Assembly (NCBI RefSeq): GCF_028689295.1
Contig: NZ_JAQTWL010000003.1
Span: 60,569-124,568 of the forward strand
Length of the DNA: 64,000 bases
Direction: 5' to 3'
Origin: Rhodoferax sp.
Lineage (GTDB): Bacteria; Pseudomonadota; Gammaproteobacteria; Burkholderiales; Burkholderiaceae_C
The position numbers and the translations under genes were made by a program. Below the pieces are notes generated by a model that was not told the origin of the DNA, ran no database searches, and saw nothing but the letters and a program-made list of their open reading frames with translations. This document shows positions 35,774 to 46,142 of the stretch, piece by piece (position 1 is the first letter of the stretch; each line of letters begins with the position of its first letter).

Positions 35774-37657
35774 ATGAATCGTTACCCGGTCTGGAAATAC
35801 GTGATCATCGTGATCGCGCTGGTGGTGGGGGGCTTGTACGCCTTGCCGAACTTTTTTGGCGAGTCGCCCGCCGTGCAGGTGTCGGCGGCCAAACCGCTGG
35901 TCAAGGTGGATGTGGGCACACTGACGCTGGTGGAGGCGACCCTCAAAACGGCCGGCATTACACCAGACATGGTGACGCTCGATGGCAATTCGATCAAGGT
36001 CCGCCTGCTCGATACCGACACCCAGCTCAAAACCAAGGACGCCATTCAGAAAGCCTTGATCCCGGATCCGGGCAATCCGGGTTTTGTTGTGGCTTTAAAC
36101 CTCTTGTCGCGCTCGCCGGTCTGGTTGTCCGGCCTGCATGCGTCACCAATGTACCTGGGCCTGGATTTGCGCGGCGGCGTGCACTTCATGCTGCAAGTCG
36201 ATATGCAGGCAGCACTGACCAAGCGCGCTGAATCTCTTTCCGGCGATGTGCGTACCAGTCTGCGCGAAAAAAATATTCGCCACAGTGGCATCAATCGCAA
36301 TGCGCAAACCATTGAGGTGCGTTTTCGCGATGCTGCCACGCTGGAAGCCGCCAAGGCGGTGTTCCTGGACCAGTTCACCGACTTGCAAACCGTAGAAGTT
36401 GCCGAGGGTGCAGAGTTCAAGCTCACCGCATCGATCAAGCCCGAGGCCGCGCGTCGCATCCAGGACCAGGCGCTCAAGCAAAACATCACCACGCTGCACA
36501 ATCGGATCAATGAGCTGGGCGTGGCTGAGCCCGTGATCCAGCAGCAGGGGCTCGACCGCATCGTGGTGCAGTTGCCGGGCGTGCAGGACACCGCCAAGGC
36601 CAAGGACATTCTGGGCCGCACCGCCACGCTTGAAGTGCGCATGGTCGATGAAAGCACCGAGGCGCGGGCCGCTGAGATTGGCAACGGTGTGGTGCCGTTT
36701 GGCTCCGAGCGCTATCTGGAGCGCAACGGCCAGCCCGTCATTGTCAAGAAACAGGTGATTCTGACTGGCGAAAACCTGACCGATGCGCAGCCCGGCTTCG
36801 ACAGCCAGACGCAGGAGCCCACAGTCAACCTGAACCTGGACGCCAAGGGCACGCGCATTTTCCGCGACGTGACACGTGAAAATGTCGGCAAGCGCATGGC
36901 CATTTTGCTGTTTGAAAAAGGCAAGGGCGAGGTCGTGACCGCGCCGGTGATCCGCACCGAAATCGGCGGCGGCCGGGTGCAGATTTCGGGTCGCATGACT
37001 ACCATGGAAGCAAACGACACGGCCCTGCTGCTGCGTGCTGGCTCCTTGGCCGCGCCGATGGAAATCATCGAGGAAACCACCATCGGCCCAAGCCTGGGCG
37101 CCGAGAACATTGCCAAGGGCTTCCAGAGCGTGGCCTGGGGTTTTCTGGCGGTGACCCTGTTCATGTGTGTGTATTACATGCTGTTTGGCGTGTTTTCCAG
37201 CGTGGCGCTGGCGTTCAACTTGCTGTTGCTGGTGGCGGTGCTGTCCATGTTGCAGGCCACCCTGACCTTGCCGGGCATGGCCGCCATGGCGCTGGTGCTG
37301 GGCATGGCGATCGATGCCAACGTGCTGATCAACGAGCGCATTCGCGAAGAATTGCGTGGTGGCGCTTCGGCGCAGGCCGCCATCCATACCGGTTATGACC
37401 GTGCTTGGGCCACGATTTTCGACTCCAACATCACCACCCTGATCGCGGGTCTGGCGCTGCTGGCCTTTGGTTCCGGCCCGGTGCGCGGCTTTGCCGTGGT
37501 GCACTGCCTGGGCATCATGACCAGCATGTTCTCGGGGGTGTTTTTCTCGCGCGGCTTGGTCAACTTCTGGTATGGCCGTCAAAACCGCCTGAAAACGGTG
37601 TCGATCGGAACCATCTGGCGTCCCGATGGCGGCACGGCCCTCAAGACCAACGAATAA
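35774..37657 (+). CDS. secD: Protein translocase subunit SecD
   Basis: The 627-residue protein has one N-terminal helix and a large periplasmic domain with LGLDLRGGVHFMLQVD and NRINELGVAEPVIQQQG. A C-terminal block of five helices contains GMAIDANVLINERIREEL, the conserved Asp in a membrane helix used for proton-coupled export. It works with SecF to pull exported proteins through SecYEG. It is the second of yajC-secD-secF. Confidence 0.96.
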   Translation: MNRYPVWKYVIIVIALVVGGLYALPNFFGESPAVQVSAAKPLVKVDVGTLTLVEATLKTAGITPDMVTLDGNSIKVRLLDTDTQLKTKDAIQKALIPDPGNPGFVVALNLLSRSPVWLSGLHASPMYLGLDLRGGVHFMLQVDMQAALTKRAESLSGDVRTSLREKNIRHSGINRNAQTIEVRFRDAATLEAAKAVFLDQFTDLQTVEVAEGAEFKLTASIKPEAARRIQDQALKQNITTLHNRINELGVAEPVIQQQGLDRIVVQLPGVQDTAKAKDILGRTATLEVRMVDESTEARAAEIGNGVVPFGSERYLERNGQPVIVKKQVILTGENLTDAQPGFDSQTQEPTVNLNLDAKGTRIFRDVTRENVGKRMAILLFEKGKGEVVTAPVIRTEIGGGRVQISGRMTTMEANDTALLLRAGSLAAPMEIIEETTIGPSLGAENIAKGFQSVAWGFLAVTLFMCVYYMLFGVFSSVALAFNLLLLVAVLSMLQATLTLPGMAAMALVLGMAIDANVLINERIREELRGGASAQAAIHTGYDRAWATIFDSNITTLIAGLALLAFGSGPVRGFAVVHCLGIMTSMFSGVFFSRGLVNFWYGRQNRLKTVSIGTIWRPDGGTALKTNE

Positions 37658-37671
37658 AACCGAAAGCGATC

Positions 37672-38628
37672 ATGGAATTTTTTCGAATCAAACGCGACAT
37701 TCCGTTCATGCGCCATGCGCTGGTGTTCAACATCATCTCTGGCCTGACCTTTCTGGCGGCGGTGTTCTTCCTGTTTTCGCGCGGACTGCACCTGTCGGTG
37801 GAATTTACCGGCGGCACTTTGCTGGAAGTGACTTATGCGCAACCGGCTGATCTGGGGGCGGTGCGTGGCTCCGTCGCCAGGCTCGGCTTTGCCGATGTGC
37901 AGGTGCAAAACTTTGGCACCGCGCGCGATGTGCTGATTCGCCTGCCGGCCCAGAAAGGTGTGAGCTCGGCGCAGCAAAGCACCCAGGTGATGTCGGCTTT
38001 GAAAGAGCTCGATGCCACAGCGACCATGCGCCGCACCGAATTTGTCGGGCCGCAGGTGGGCGACGAGCTGGCCGCCGACGGCCTCAAGGCGCTGGCTTTT
38101 GTGGTGGTCGGCATCATGATCTACCTGGCGGTGCGCTTCGAGTGGAAGTTTGCCGTGGCGGCCATCATCGCCAACATGCACGACGTGATCATCATTCTGG
38201 GGTTTTTTGCCTTCTTTCAGTGGGAGTTTTCGCTGCCGGTGCTGGCCGCCGTGCTGGCAGTACTTGGCTATTCGGTGAACGAGTCGGTGGTTATTTTTGA
38301 CCGGATCCGCGAGAACTTTCGCCGCTACCGCAAGATGAGCACGGTGGAAATCATCAACAACGCCATCACATCCACCATCAGCCGCACCATCATCACCCAT
38401 GGCTCCACGCAAATGATGGTGTTGTCGATGCTGCTGTTTGGCGGCGCCACGCTGCACTACTTTGCGCTGGCGCTGACGATCGGCATTTTGTTTGGCATTT
38501 ACTCGTCGGTGTTTGTGGCTGCCGCCATTGCCATGTGGCTGGGCATCCAGCGCGAAGATCTGGTCAAGGGTGGCGTGGCCAAAAAGGACCTGGATCCGAA
38601 TGACCCCAACGCGGGTGCCACCGTTTAG
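37672..38628 (+). CDS. secF: Protein translocase subunit SecF
   Basis: The 318-residue protein has the SecF order: a first helix (HALVFNIISGLTFLAAVFFLF without further extension), a small periplasmic domain with VEFTGGTLLEV, then five helices with YSVNESVVIFDRIRENFR. The start is ATG 37672, 14 bases after secD; an upstream frame inside secD is not used. It completes the SecDF proton-driven export motor. Confidence 0.95.
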   Translation: MEFFRIKRDIPFMRHALVFNIISGLTFLAAVFFLFSRGLHLSVEFTGGTLLEVTYAQPADLGAVRGSVARLGFADVQVQNFGTARDVLIRLPAQKGVSSAQQSTQVMSALKELDATATMRRTEFVGPQVGDELAADGLKALAFVVVGIMIYLAVRFEWKFAVAAIIANMHDVIIILGFFAFFQWEFSLPVLAAVLAVLGYSVNESVVIFDRIRENFRRYRKMSTVEIINNAITSTISRTIITHGSTQMMVLSMLLFGGATLHYFALALTIGILFGIYSSVFVAAAIAMWLGIQREDLVKGGVAKKDLDPNDPNAGATV

Positions 38629-38638
38629 AATTTCTTGC

Positions 38639-40900
38639 ATGGCCACTTTCCTTCCAGCGCAGAACAAGGCACAACTGGCGGAGCATATTCGTCAGCGGCT
38701 GGTCGATGAGGCGGTGCAGTCCATGGCTGCGTTGCTGGTGACGGTAGAACTACATTTGACAACTTTGTCAAGGGATGTTGCTTCTGTGGCAGCGCCGCAG
38801 TTGCTTCGTGAAACCTGGACTCTGTACCAAAATCAGGAAAAACTGTGGCTGGAGGGCACGGCCAAGGCCTGGCGGGCTGCTTTAAAGCCCGACGTACCAC
38901 GGCCATCCGGCTTGCCGTTGAGCACTACCCTGGAGTTGGTCAGTACCGAGACGGTCGAAAACCAGATTCTTGCCTCGCGCATTGCCTTGTCGGTGATGGA
39001 AGTCGCCGCCAGTGAAGTCAATGGTTTGCGCAAGCGGCTTAAATCACTGAATCCACAACAGGAATTGTCAGCACAAGACATCGTTCATCCCGAGGTTTTG
39101 GCGCTGGCCATGGTCGAGCAATGGGTCGCGTGTGGTTTGTCGCTTGAGTCATGGCAATTGATCAATTCGGTGGTGCAGCAGCATATCAACGCCGAGTGGC
39201 GCCAGATCTATGCGCGCTGCAATGCCGAATTGGTGGAGCAGGGCGTGATGCCCGTGATCGCGGCTGAAGCGCGAGCCCAGCCAAAACCGGCGGCGCGTTC
39301 TTATGGCCAGGCTGAACTGGCTGCTGCGCCCACTCAGGGCGCGCCTGACATACCCTCTCTGGGTGCGCCAGGCTGGCCTGTGTTGACAGGGGATAGCGCC
39401 CCGCAGGGCGACGCGCGCGAGATGGGCGTTCTGGACCGGGTGGGTCGCTTGATGACGAGCCTTGTTCCTGTTCAGAATTTTGCGGCGGCTTTCCGCTCTT
39501 CACCTTCGCAACGGCTGATGACCGCCTTGGCGCATCGTCCTTTGCCGGCTGAAGCCTGGGGCGGCGACAGTGCAGGGCAAGTGCTGCCTGAGGTTCTGGT
39601 ACAGCAGGTGGCTCAGATGGCCGGCGACTTGCAGCAGAAGTCGGTCGAGCTCAAAAAATTGGCGCAAAACGACAATGAAAAGGCCATCATTGAGCTCATT
39701 ACCTTGATGTTCCAGTCGATTTTGCAGGAAGACCGCATTCCGCCGGGCATCCGGGTCTGGTTTGCCAGGCTGCAAATGCCTGTTTTGAGCCTGGCTTTGA
39801 CCGATCCGAATTTCTTCAATCGGCAGGACCACCCGGCGCGTCTGTTGATCGATCACATGGGTTCCTGCGTGTTGGGTTTCGATGCCAGCGCCGTCAATAG
39901 CGACGATCTGGCGGCGGAAATCAAACGCGTGGTTCAGGTGATCGAGCAGTATCCGGAAGTGGGTGAGCGCGTTTACCAACGAGTTTACGAAGAGTTCAAA
40001 GAATTCCTAAAAAGCTTCCTGACGCAAAAAACCGCAATCCAGAAGGTCGTGGGCGTGGCACAGCAGGTCGAGCAAAAAGAAACCCTGGCCATTCAGTGCA
40101 CCATCGAGTTGCGTAATCAGATCAAAGAAATGCCTGTGCGTGACGGCATCCGGGATTTTTTATACAAAGTCTGGTCGGAGGTGATTGCTGTGGCCAGCAT
40201 GCGCCAGGGAGGCCAGCATGAGACAACCCTGGCGCTGAAGAAAACGGCCACTGATTTAATTTGGGCTGCCAGTGCCAAACCCGATCGGGCTGATCGTGCC
40301 CGAGTGATTGCTGACTTGCCCGTGTTGCTGCAATCTTTGCGCTACGGGATGAGTTTGCTGGCTTTGAGTGGGGCGGTCCAGGATGGCCATGTCAAGGTGA
40401 TCAGCGACATCCTGGCCGATGCGTTCATGTCCAAGACTCCCGCTATCGATTTGGAAGAAATCCAGGCCATGGCTGAACGACTTGCTCATTTGGAAGACTA
40501 TTTCAGCAACGATGGCGCCGAGGAATTGCCACTGGATGCCCAGAGCATCGAAGATTTGCTGGACATCGATACGTCCGACCTGGAGGTCGTGACCAGCGGC
40601 GGTACCGAGGCCAACCCGGTCATGATGGCTTGGGCGCAAAACCTGAGTCTGGGTGCCTGGTTCGCCCTGGATTTTCTGGGTCAATCCTTCCAGATACAGT
40701 ATGTGTGGCGCAGTCCGCTGGGTCATCTGCATCTCTTTTCCTCATTCGTCGGGCGCAGCTACCTCATTCAGACGACGCGGCTGGCAGCCTACCTGCAAGA
40801 CGGCATGCTGAGACCCCAGGAAGAAGTCTCATTGACGGTGCGCGCCACCTGTGATGCCATGGCCAAACTGGAAGCAAATCCCGCGCTCCTGCTGGCGTGA
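38639..40900 (+). CDS. DUF1631 family protein
   Basis: The 753-residue cytoplasmic, largely helical protein matches the DUF1631 pattern known in betaproteobacteria: a middle block with NDNEKAIIELITLMFQSI, PPGIRVWFARLQMPVL and HPARLLIDHMGSC, and a C-terminal beta-rich domain (YVWRSPLGHLHLFSSFVGRS). The C-terminal part resembles PilZ-like folds to my eye, which is inference. Function is unknown. ATG 38639 is ten bases after the secF stop; the longer frame from 38492 runs inside secF. Confidence 0.85.
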   Translation: MATFLPAQNKAQLAEHIRQRLVDEAVQSMAALLVTVELHLTTLSRDVASVAAPQLLRETWTLYQNQEKLWLEGTAKAWRAALKPDVPRPSGLPLSTTLELVSTETVENQILASRIALSVMEVAASEVNGLRKRLKSLNPQQELSAQDIVHPEVLALAMVEQWVACGLSLESWQLINSVVQQHINAEWRQIYARCNAELVEQGVMPVIAAEARAQPKPAARSYGQAELAAAPTQGAPDIPSLGAPGWPVLTGDSAPQGDAREMGVLDRVGRLMTSLVPVQNFAAAFRSSPSQRLMTALAHRPLPAEAWGGDSAGQVLPEVLVQQVAQMAGDLQQKSVELKKLAQNDNEKAIIELITLMFQSILQEDRIPPGIRVWFARLQMPVLSLALTDPNFFNRQDHPARLLIDHMGSCVLGFDASAVNSDDLAAEIKRVVQVIEQYPEVGERVYQRVYEEFKEFLKSFLTQKTAIQKVVGVAQQVEQKETLAIQCTIELRNQIKEMPVRDGIRDFLYKVWSEVIAVASMRQGGQHETTLALKKTATDLIWAASAKPDRADRARVIADLPVLLQSLRYGMSLLALSGAVQDGHVKVISDILADAFMSKTPAIDLEEIQAMAERLAHLEDYFSNDGAEELPLDAQSIEDLLDIDTSDLEVVTSGGTEANPVMMAWAQNLSLGAWFALDFLGQSFQIQYVWRSPLGHLHLFSSFVGRSYLIQTTRLAAYLQDGMLRPQEEVSLTVRATCDAMAKLEANPALLLA

Positions 40901-40942
40901 AACATGCACCTGTTCGCGCCGCTGTTTCTGGTCAGCCCGACT

Positions 40943-42142
40943 TCAGGCGTCAGACAGGCGTTGAAACAGGCCACCCGGCAAACGTGCCACCAAGCCATTG
41001 ATTTCCAGCGTCATCAATCGGGCCTGCAAATCTGCAGTGTTCAATTGGGTCCGCCCCTGCAAGGCGTCGAGTCTGACGGGATCGAAGCCGATGGCTTGCA
41101 GCAGCATGTGGTCGGCGTTGTCCGTACTCTCCATCATTTGCGGGCCGCCAGGATCAGCAGGGCAAGCAGTCGCAACGGACGGCGCGTGATAGCCCTGCAG
41201 TTCTTCCAGTACGTCTTGCGCCGATTCCACCAGTTTGGCGCCTTGTTTGATCAGCGCGTGGCAACCACGCGATTGCGCCGAGTGGATCGAGCCGGGAATG
41301 GCAAACACGTCCTTGCCCTGATCGGCGGTGAGCCTTGCGGTAATGAGCGAGCCCGATTGCAGGGCGGCTTCCACCACCAGCGTGCCGCGCGCGAGCCCGG
41401 CGATGAGACGGTTGCGCTTGGGAAAATTGGCATTCAAGGGCGGCGTTCCCAACGGGTATTCGCTCATTAACAGTCCGTGCTGCGCAATGCGGTGTGCCAA
41501 CCCGTGGTGAGCTTTGGGATATACCCGGTCCAGTCCGGTGCCGATCACGGCCAGCGTTAGCGCCTGGCCTGTGGCGCCCTCCGGCAAAGCCTCAAGGGCG
41601 CCTTCGTGGGCGGCACCGTCCACCCCCAAAGCCAAGCCGCTCACCACCGTCAGGCCGGATTGAACCAGCGCCTTGGCAAATTGCCTGGCATTGCGCGCAC
41701 CTTGCGGCGTGGGGTTGCGGCTGCCGACCACGGCCAGGCAGCGCCTTGAGGCGATCGGCCATGAGGCAACAGCGTCTGAAGCATTGTCATCTTCGAAGTG
41801 GGCGTTGCCCAGCAGGTACAGCATCAAGGGCGGGTCGTCGATGTCGAGCAGGGTTTGCGGGTAGCCGGCGTCGCCGAGCGTGACAATTTGGCGTTGGCAG
41901 CCATCAGGCTCGCTTTGACCAAGCCAATCCCAGGTGGTTTCCAGCAGCGCGGAGAGCGACCCGGGCTCGGCACACAAAGCCTGCGTCTGCACCGGAGTAG
42001 CCACTTGCCGCAAGGTGGAGGCGGGCTGCTCAAAAATGGCTTGTGGCAAGCCAAAAGTGACCAGCAGCTTGCGCGCCGTGACGTTGCCGATGCCCGGGCT
42101 CAGTGTCAGCCTCAGCCATGCCTTGAGTTCACCGCGTTCCAT
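40943..42142 (-). CDS. dprA: DNA processing protein DprA
   Basis: The 399-residue protein has the Rossmann-like DprA core: VVGSRNPTPQGARNAR near residue 137, SGLALGVDGAAHEGAL, VIGTGLDRVYP and SEYPLGTPP. An N-terminal helix-hairpin region (LSPGIGNVTARKLL) and a C-terminal winged-helix-like domain flank it. It binds incoming single-stranded DNA and loads RecA during transformation. It lies 21 bases after the LysM gene on the minus strand. Confidence 0.94.
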   Translation of the reverse strand: MERGELKAWLRLTLSPGIGNVTARKLLVTFGLPQAIFEQPASTLRQVATPVQTQALCAEPGSLSALLETTWDWLGQSEPDGCQRQIVTLGDAGYPQTLLDIDDPPLMLYLLGNAHFEDDNASDAVASWPIASRRCLAVVGSRNPTPQGARNARQFAKALVQSGLTVVSGLALGVDGAAHEGALEALPEGATGQALTLAVIGTGLDRVYPKAHHGLAHRIAQHGLLMSEYPLGTPPLNANFPKRNRLIAGLARGTLVVEAALQSGSLITARLTADQGKDVFAIPGSIHSAQSRGCHALIKQGAKLVESAQDVLEELQGYHAPSVATACPADPGGPQMMESTDNADHMLLQAIGFDPVRLDALQGRTQLNTADLQARLMTLEINGLVARLPGGLFQRLSDA

Positions 42143-42163
42143 GGCCGGCCAGGGCTGGCGATG

Positions 42164-43378
42164 TCAGAGCGGGTTGACCAGTCGATCACCCACCTTGACA
42201 CCGCTGGTGATGTCGAGCACCAGACCGTATGACACTTTCTCAAAAGTGCGAAACACCATCAATAAACCATTGCGCTCATCGGGCAATTTGATCATGGGCC
42301 GGTTGGCGTCGGTTTTGTCCACCAGGCGTATCCCGTCAGTCATGATGGCCAGCACATGGCCTGGCTCCAAGCCATCACGGCTGCCGCGATTGAGGCTCAC
42401 CACCTGGTTTTGGGCTGCATTGACCACCGCACTGCCGTAAATGGAGACAACCCGGGCGTCCATGACGCCCGTGGGGGCGTGGGGGACGTAGCTTTGCAGT
42501 TGCACCGGTGGCTCGGGCAGCAGGCGGTCGCCGACGCGAATTTCTTCCTTGGTGTCAATGATGTCGATGGTGGCTGGCACGATCTCGGTGCGGCTTTTGC
42601 CGTCGGCGTCCAGGCTGTCCTTGCTGCTTTCGCTACGCGCCAGCAAGGCTTTGCCAACGTATTGGGCTTCATAGCCCAGCACTTCGCCGCTGACAGGGTC
42701 TTTGAGCGGCGTGGCGTTGCGAAACACCCGGAAAGCCTGTTGTTTCTTGAGGGGGTCGTCCGTTAGTTCGGAGCCGGCGTTGCCGCGGGCATAGGCGCGG
42801 TCGCCGCGTGTCAGCAGCACCCGGTTGTCTTTCGCCGCCACGATCCGCGGTGCGGCGCTCAGACCCCGTTCATCGACGATCAGGGGTTCGGCCAGAAAGG
42901 GCTCGATCAGGCTGCTCTTGAGCGTCGGCAGGGCGCTGATTGCCAAATTTTCAATGCGTGTGCGTGGTGACACCCGCACCGTGGGCAGGTCGCCGCCCGG
43001 GCGCATGCTCAGGCGCGCCCGGCCGTCACTGGTGTCAAGATACAGCGTTTGCCCGGGGTAAATCAAATGCGGATTCTTGATGTCGGCCAGGTTCATGCCC
43101 CACAGTTCGGGCCAGCGCCAGGGCCTTTTCAGGAACATGCCGGAGATGTCCCACAGCGTATCGCCCGACTTCACCGTATAGCTTTGCGGTGCATTGGGGC
43201 TCAACTCGCTCAAGGCCACGCCGCTCTGGGCGACCTGGTTGGCGATGGCGCGCTGCTGCGCCGTGATCGGGAAATTTTGCGACATCACAGGGCCAGCCAG
43301 CAAGCTGCAGGCGAGCGCAGTCCAGGTCAATTGATTGGAAACAGTGTCAAAAAAAGTTTTGGCCATGGTGTTTTGCAT
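42164..43378 (-). CDS. LysM peptidoglycan-binding protein
   Basis: The 404-residue exported protein has a hydrophobic N-terminal signal (about 15-33, ending GPVMS). A LysM domain follows at about 66-115 (YTVKSGDTLWDISGMFLKRP...NPHLIYPGQTLYL). The 300-residue C-terminal part is beta-rich with GDRLLPEPP and GDRLVNP. It is the standard neighbour of dprA in betaproteobacteria and faces def across 118 bases. It likely holds the cell wall; the enzymatic role, if any, is unknown. ATG 43366 is an alternative start. Confidence 0.9.
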   Translation of the reverse strand: MQNTMAKTFFDTVSNQLTWTALACSLLAGPVMSQNFPITAQQRAIANQVAQSGVALSELSPNAPQSYTVKSGDTLWDISGMFLKRPWRWPELWGMNLADIKNPHLIYPGQTLYLDTSDGRARLSMRPGGDLPTVRVSPRTRIENLAISALPTLKSSLIEPFLAEPLIVDERGLSAAPRIVAAKDNRVLLTRGDRAYARGNAGSELTDDPLKKQQAFRVFRNATPLKDPVSGEVLGYEAQYVGKALLARSESSKDSLDADGKSRTEIVPATIDIIDTKEEIRVGDRLLPEPPVQLQSYVPHAPTGVMDARVVSIYGSAVVNAAQNQVVSLNRGSRDGLEPGHVLAIMTDGIRLVDKTDANRPMIKLPDERNGLLMVFRTFEKVSYGLVLDITSGVKVGDRLVNPL

Positions 43379-43496
43379 TTGATTAACTCACATGAGATTG
43401 TGCGCCCAAGCCCTTGCCGGGACAACGATTGTCCTGCGGGTAATGGACGCAGCATGGCAAAAATAGCGAAAATAACGACATCTTTAAAGTGACATC

Positions 43497-44006
43497 ATGG
43501 CGCTACTCCCCATTCTTTGCTATCCAGATCCCAAACTGCACACCGTGGCCAAACCTGTGGCCGCAGTGGACGCGCGCATCAAAACCCTGATTGCCGACAT
43601 GTTCGAGACCATGTACGAGGCCAAGGGCATTGGCCTGGCCGCCACCCAGGTCAATGTGCACGAGCGCCTGATTGTGATGGATATTTCCGAGGGCCGCGAT
43701 GTGCCTTTGGTGCTGATAAATCCCAAAATTCTGTGGGCCAGTCCCGAGATGCATTTGAATGAAGAGGGTTGTCTGTCGGTGCCCGGCATTTACGACGGCG
43801 TCCGGCGTCACGACGCGGTCAAGGTCGAGGCGCTCGATGGCGCGGGCGCGCCGCAGCTGATCGAGGCCGATGGCTTGCTGGCGGTGTGCATCCAGCACGA
43901 AATGGACCACCTGATGGGCAAAGTATTCGTCGAATATTTGTCGCCGCTCAAACGCAACCGCATCAAGACCAAGCTGCTCAAGGCGCAGCGCGAGGACCGC
44001 GCTTGA
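43497..44006 (+). CDS. def: Peptide deformylase
   Basis: The 169-residue enzyme has all three deformylase motifs: [18 protein letters not shown] (metal Cys) and QHEMDHLMG (metal His residues and catalytic Glu). It removes formyl from new protein N-termini (EC 3.5.1.88). It overlaps fmt by four bases, pairing addition and removal of the formyl group in one operon, and is divergent from the LysM-dprA pair. Confidence 0.97.
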   Translation: MALLPILCYPDPKLHTVAKPVAAVDARIKTLIADMFETMYEAKGIGLAATQVNVHERLIVMDISEGRDVPLVLINPKILWASPEMHLNEEGCLSVPGIYDGVRRHDAVKVEALDGAGAPQLIEADGLLAVCIQHEMDHLMGKVFVEYLSPLKRNRIKTKLLKAQREDRA

Positions 44007-44962
44007 AGCTGGTCTTTGCGGGCACGCCCGAGTTTGCCGCGGTGGCTTTGACGCATTTGCATGCGGCCGGCCATGACATCGTGCTGGTGTTGAGCCAGCC
44101 CGACCGGCCCGCCGGGCGCGGCATGAAGCTGCATCCATCTCCCGTCAAACAATTTGCGCTGGCGCATGGCATGTCCGTGGCGCAACCGCGCAGCCTGCGG
44201 CTGGACGGCAAATACCCTGACGATGCGCTGGCCGCCCGCCAGGCGCTTGAAGCGGCGCGGGCCGACGCCATGGTGGTGGCGGCTTACGGCCTGATCCTGC
44301 CCCAGTGGGTGCTGGACATGCCAAGGCTGGGTTGCTTCAATATTCACGCATCGCTGTTGCCGCGCTGGCGCGGTGCCGCCCCGATTCACCGCGCCATCGA
44401 GGCCGGCGATGCGGCAACCGGTGTCACCATCATGCAAATGGACGCCGGTCTGGACACTGGCGACATGCTGCTTTCGCAGTCACTGCCGATTTTGTCGTCT
44501 GACACCACGGGCAGCCTGCACAACCGCCTTGCCGAGTTGGGTGGACAACTGATGGTGCAGACGCTGGCGCGTGCTGTCGCTGGCCAGCTGCAAGCCGTGG
44601 CGCAACCGGCACATGGTGTCACTTACGCCAGCAAGATCGACAAGGCCGAGGCCGCGATCGACTGGTCGCAGCCGGCGCAAGGCATTGCCCGGCGGGTGCG
44701 CGCCTTCAATCCTTTTCCGGGTGCCAGCACCCAGTTTGCCGGTGAGACGCTCAAGATATGGGCGGTCGAGGTTGGTGCGGGCAGTCCATCAGCCGCACAA
44801 ACGCCGGGCCAGATCGTGGCGATCACAGCATCCGGTATCGCAGTCGCCGCACTTGATTCGATCGTCGTCATCACCGAACTGCAGCGCCCTGGCGGCAAAC
44901 GCCTCGCCAGTGCCGAGTTCCTGCGTGGTTGCCCCTTGCAAGTCGGACAGGTGCTGGCCTGA
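44003..44962 (+). CDS. fmt: Methionyl-tRNA formyltransferase
   Basis: The 319-residue protein starts at TTG 44003 inside the def stop (TTGA overlap), giving the expected [17 protein letters not shown]-terminus. Motifs include [14 protein letters not shown] near residue 114, [13 protein letters not shown] and a C-terminal OB-like domain with RAFNPFPG. It formylates initiator Met-tRNA with 10-formyl-THF (EC 2.1.2.9). A longer ATG frame from 43769 is an artefact within def. azlC overlaps its stop by one base. Confidence 0.95.
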   Translation: MKLVFAGTPEFAAVALTHLHAAGHDIVLVLSQPDRPAGRGMKLHPSPVKQFALAHGMSVAQPRSLRLDGKYPDDALAARQALEAARADAMVVAAYGLILPQWVLDMPRLGCFNIHASLLPRWRGAAPIHRAIEAGDAATGVTIMQMDAGLDTGDMLLSQSLPILSSDTTGSLHNRLAELGGQLMVQTLARAVAGQLQAVAQPAHGVTYASKIDKAEAAIDWSQPAQGIARRVRAFNPFPGASTQFAGETLKIWAVEVGAGSPSAAQTPGQIVAITASGIAVAALDSIVVITELQRPGGKRLASAEFLRGCPLQVGQVLA

Positions 44963-45708
44963 TGCGTGGCCTGTTGGTTGATGCACGCAATTGGTGGCAG
45001 CACCCGGCGTTTGGCCGGGGACTGCGCGAGATGGCCGCGGTGTCGCCCGGCCTAGCTGCCTGGGGCTTGATGACGGGTGTGGCCATGGTCAAGTCGGGCA
45101 TGAGCACCTTCGAGGCGGTCGCCATGAGTTTGCTGGTGTTTGCCGGCAGCTCGCAACTGGCAGCCATGCCTCTCATGACGGCAGGCGCGCCGGTGTGGGT
45201 GATTCTGGCCACTGCTTTTTGCGTCAATTTGCGTTTTGTGGTGTTCAGCGCCCACATGCGTCCCTATCTGATGCACCTGCCGCTGCACTGGCGCCTGTTT
45301 CAGGGCTACCTGACCACCGACCTGAGCTATGTGCTGTTTACCAAGCACTACCACCATCCGTCAGAGCATGCCGCAGAGCGCCGCGAGCAGTTGGCTTTCC
45401 TCAGTGGCGGCAGCCTGTTCAACTGGGTGAGTTGGCAAGGAGCCAGCCTGATCGGCATCGCGCTGGCGAATGTGATTCCAACCCATTGGGGGCTGGCTTT
45501 TGCGGGCATCCTGGCGCTGCTGGGGATCGGTTGCTCGCTGGCTTCCAGCCATTTGCGACGCGTTGCCGCCGGGGTGGCGGGTATGGCCGCCGTGGCGGCG
45601 TATGCGCTGCCGCTCAAGCTCAACATTGTGGTGGCCATCGCCTGCGCGGTGGCGCTGTGCCTGATCCTTGAGGAAAGCTGGCCCAAAAGGCCGGGCGCGG
45701 CGGCATGA
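44962..45708 (+). CDS. azlC: AzlC family transporter subunit
   Basis: The 248-residue membrane protein has the AzlC core (GVAMVKSGMSTFEAVAMSLLV, FAGSSQLAAMPLM, NLRFVVFSAHMRPYL). AzlCD exports branched-chain amino acids or analogues. It starts at ATG 44962 overlapping the fmt stop (TGATG) and overlaps azlD by four bases, so the two subunits are coupled. Confidence 0.92.
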   Translation: MRGLLVDARNWWQHPAFGRGLREMAAVSPGLAAWGLMTGVAMVKSGMSTFEAVAMSLLVFAGSSQLAAMPLMTAGAPVWVILATAFCVNLRFVVFSAHMRPYLMHLPLHWRLFQGYLTTDLSYVLFTKHYHHPSEHAAERREQLAFLSGGSLFNWVSWQGASLIGIALANVIPTHWGLAFAGILALLGIGCSLASSHLRRVAAGVAGMAAVAAYALPLKLNIVVAIACAVALCLILEESWPKRPGAAA

Positions 45709-46067
45709 GCGGCCCCGACCTGAATGGCACCGACCTCTGGACGTTGGGCGTGATCGTGGGCCTGGCGCTGGTCACAGTCATCACGCGCTGTTTCTTTTTC
45801 ATGAGCAACCAGGCCTGGCATCTGCCGCACTGGGCACAGCGAGGCTTGCAATATGCGCCCATAGCGGCGCTGGCCGCGGTGGTGGCGCCCGAGGTGATCA
45901 TGACACAGGGCTCGCTGATCACGAGCTGTCAAGACGCGCGCATCTACGCCGCCCTGGTTGGCGCCGGCTATTTTTTCTGGCGCCGGGGACAGGGTCAGGC
46001 GGTGTTGGGCACTATTGTTTCTGGCATGGCGGTCTATCTGCCGCTGCACTTGGGGCTGGGTTGGTAG
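45705..46067 (+). CDS. azlD: AzlD family transporter subunit
   Basis: The 120-residue membrane protein has about four helices with the AzlD pattern ALVTVITRCFFFMSN and LAAVVAPEVIM. It is the small partner of AzlC. The ATG lies in the azlC stop overlap (ATGA), and the operon def-fmt-azlC-azlD probably ends here, 75 bases before pyk. Confidence 0.9.
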   Translation: MSGPDLNGTDLWTLGVIVGLALVTVITRCFFFMSNQAWHLPHWAQRGLQYAPIAALAAVVAPEVIMTQGSLITSCQDARIYAALVGAGYFFWRRGQGQAVLGTIVSGMAVYLPLHLGLGW

Positions 46068-46142
46068 GACGGGCGTTCTTGTTGCTGCCCTGTAACTTCG
46101 TTGTGTGAAAATCAAGAAACTAAATTACATGGAGATTCTTAT

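Noticed and set aside
36143-37582. Long minus-strand open frame of 479 codons
   Set aside because: It is antisense to secD with composition typical of a shadow frame.
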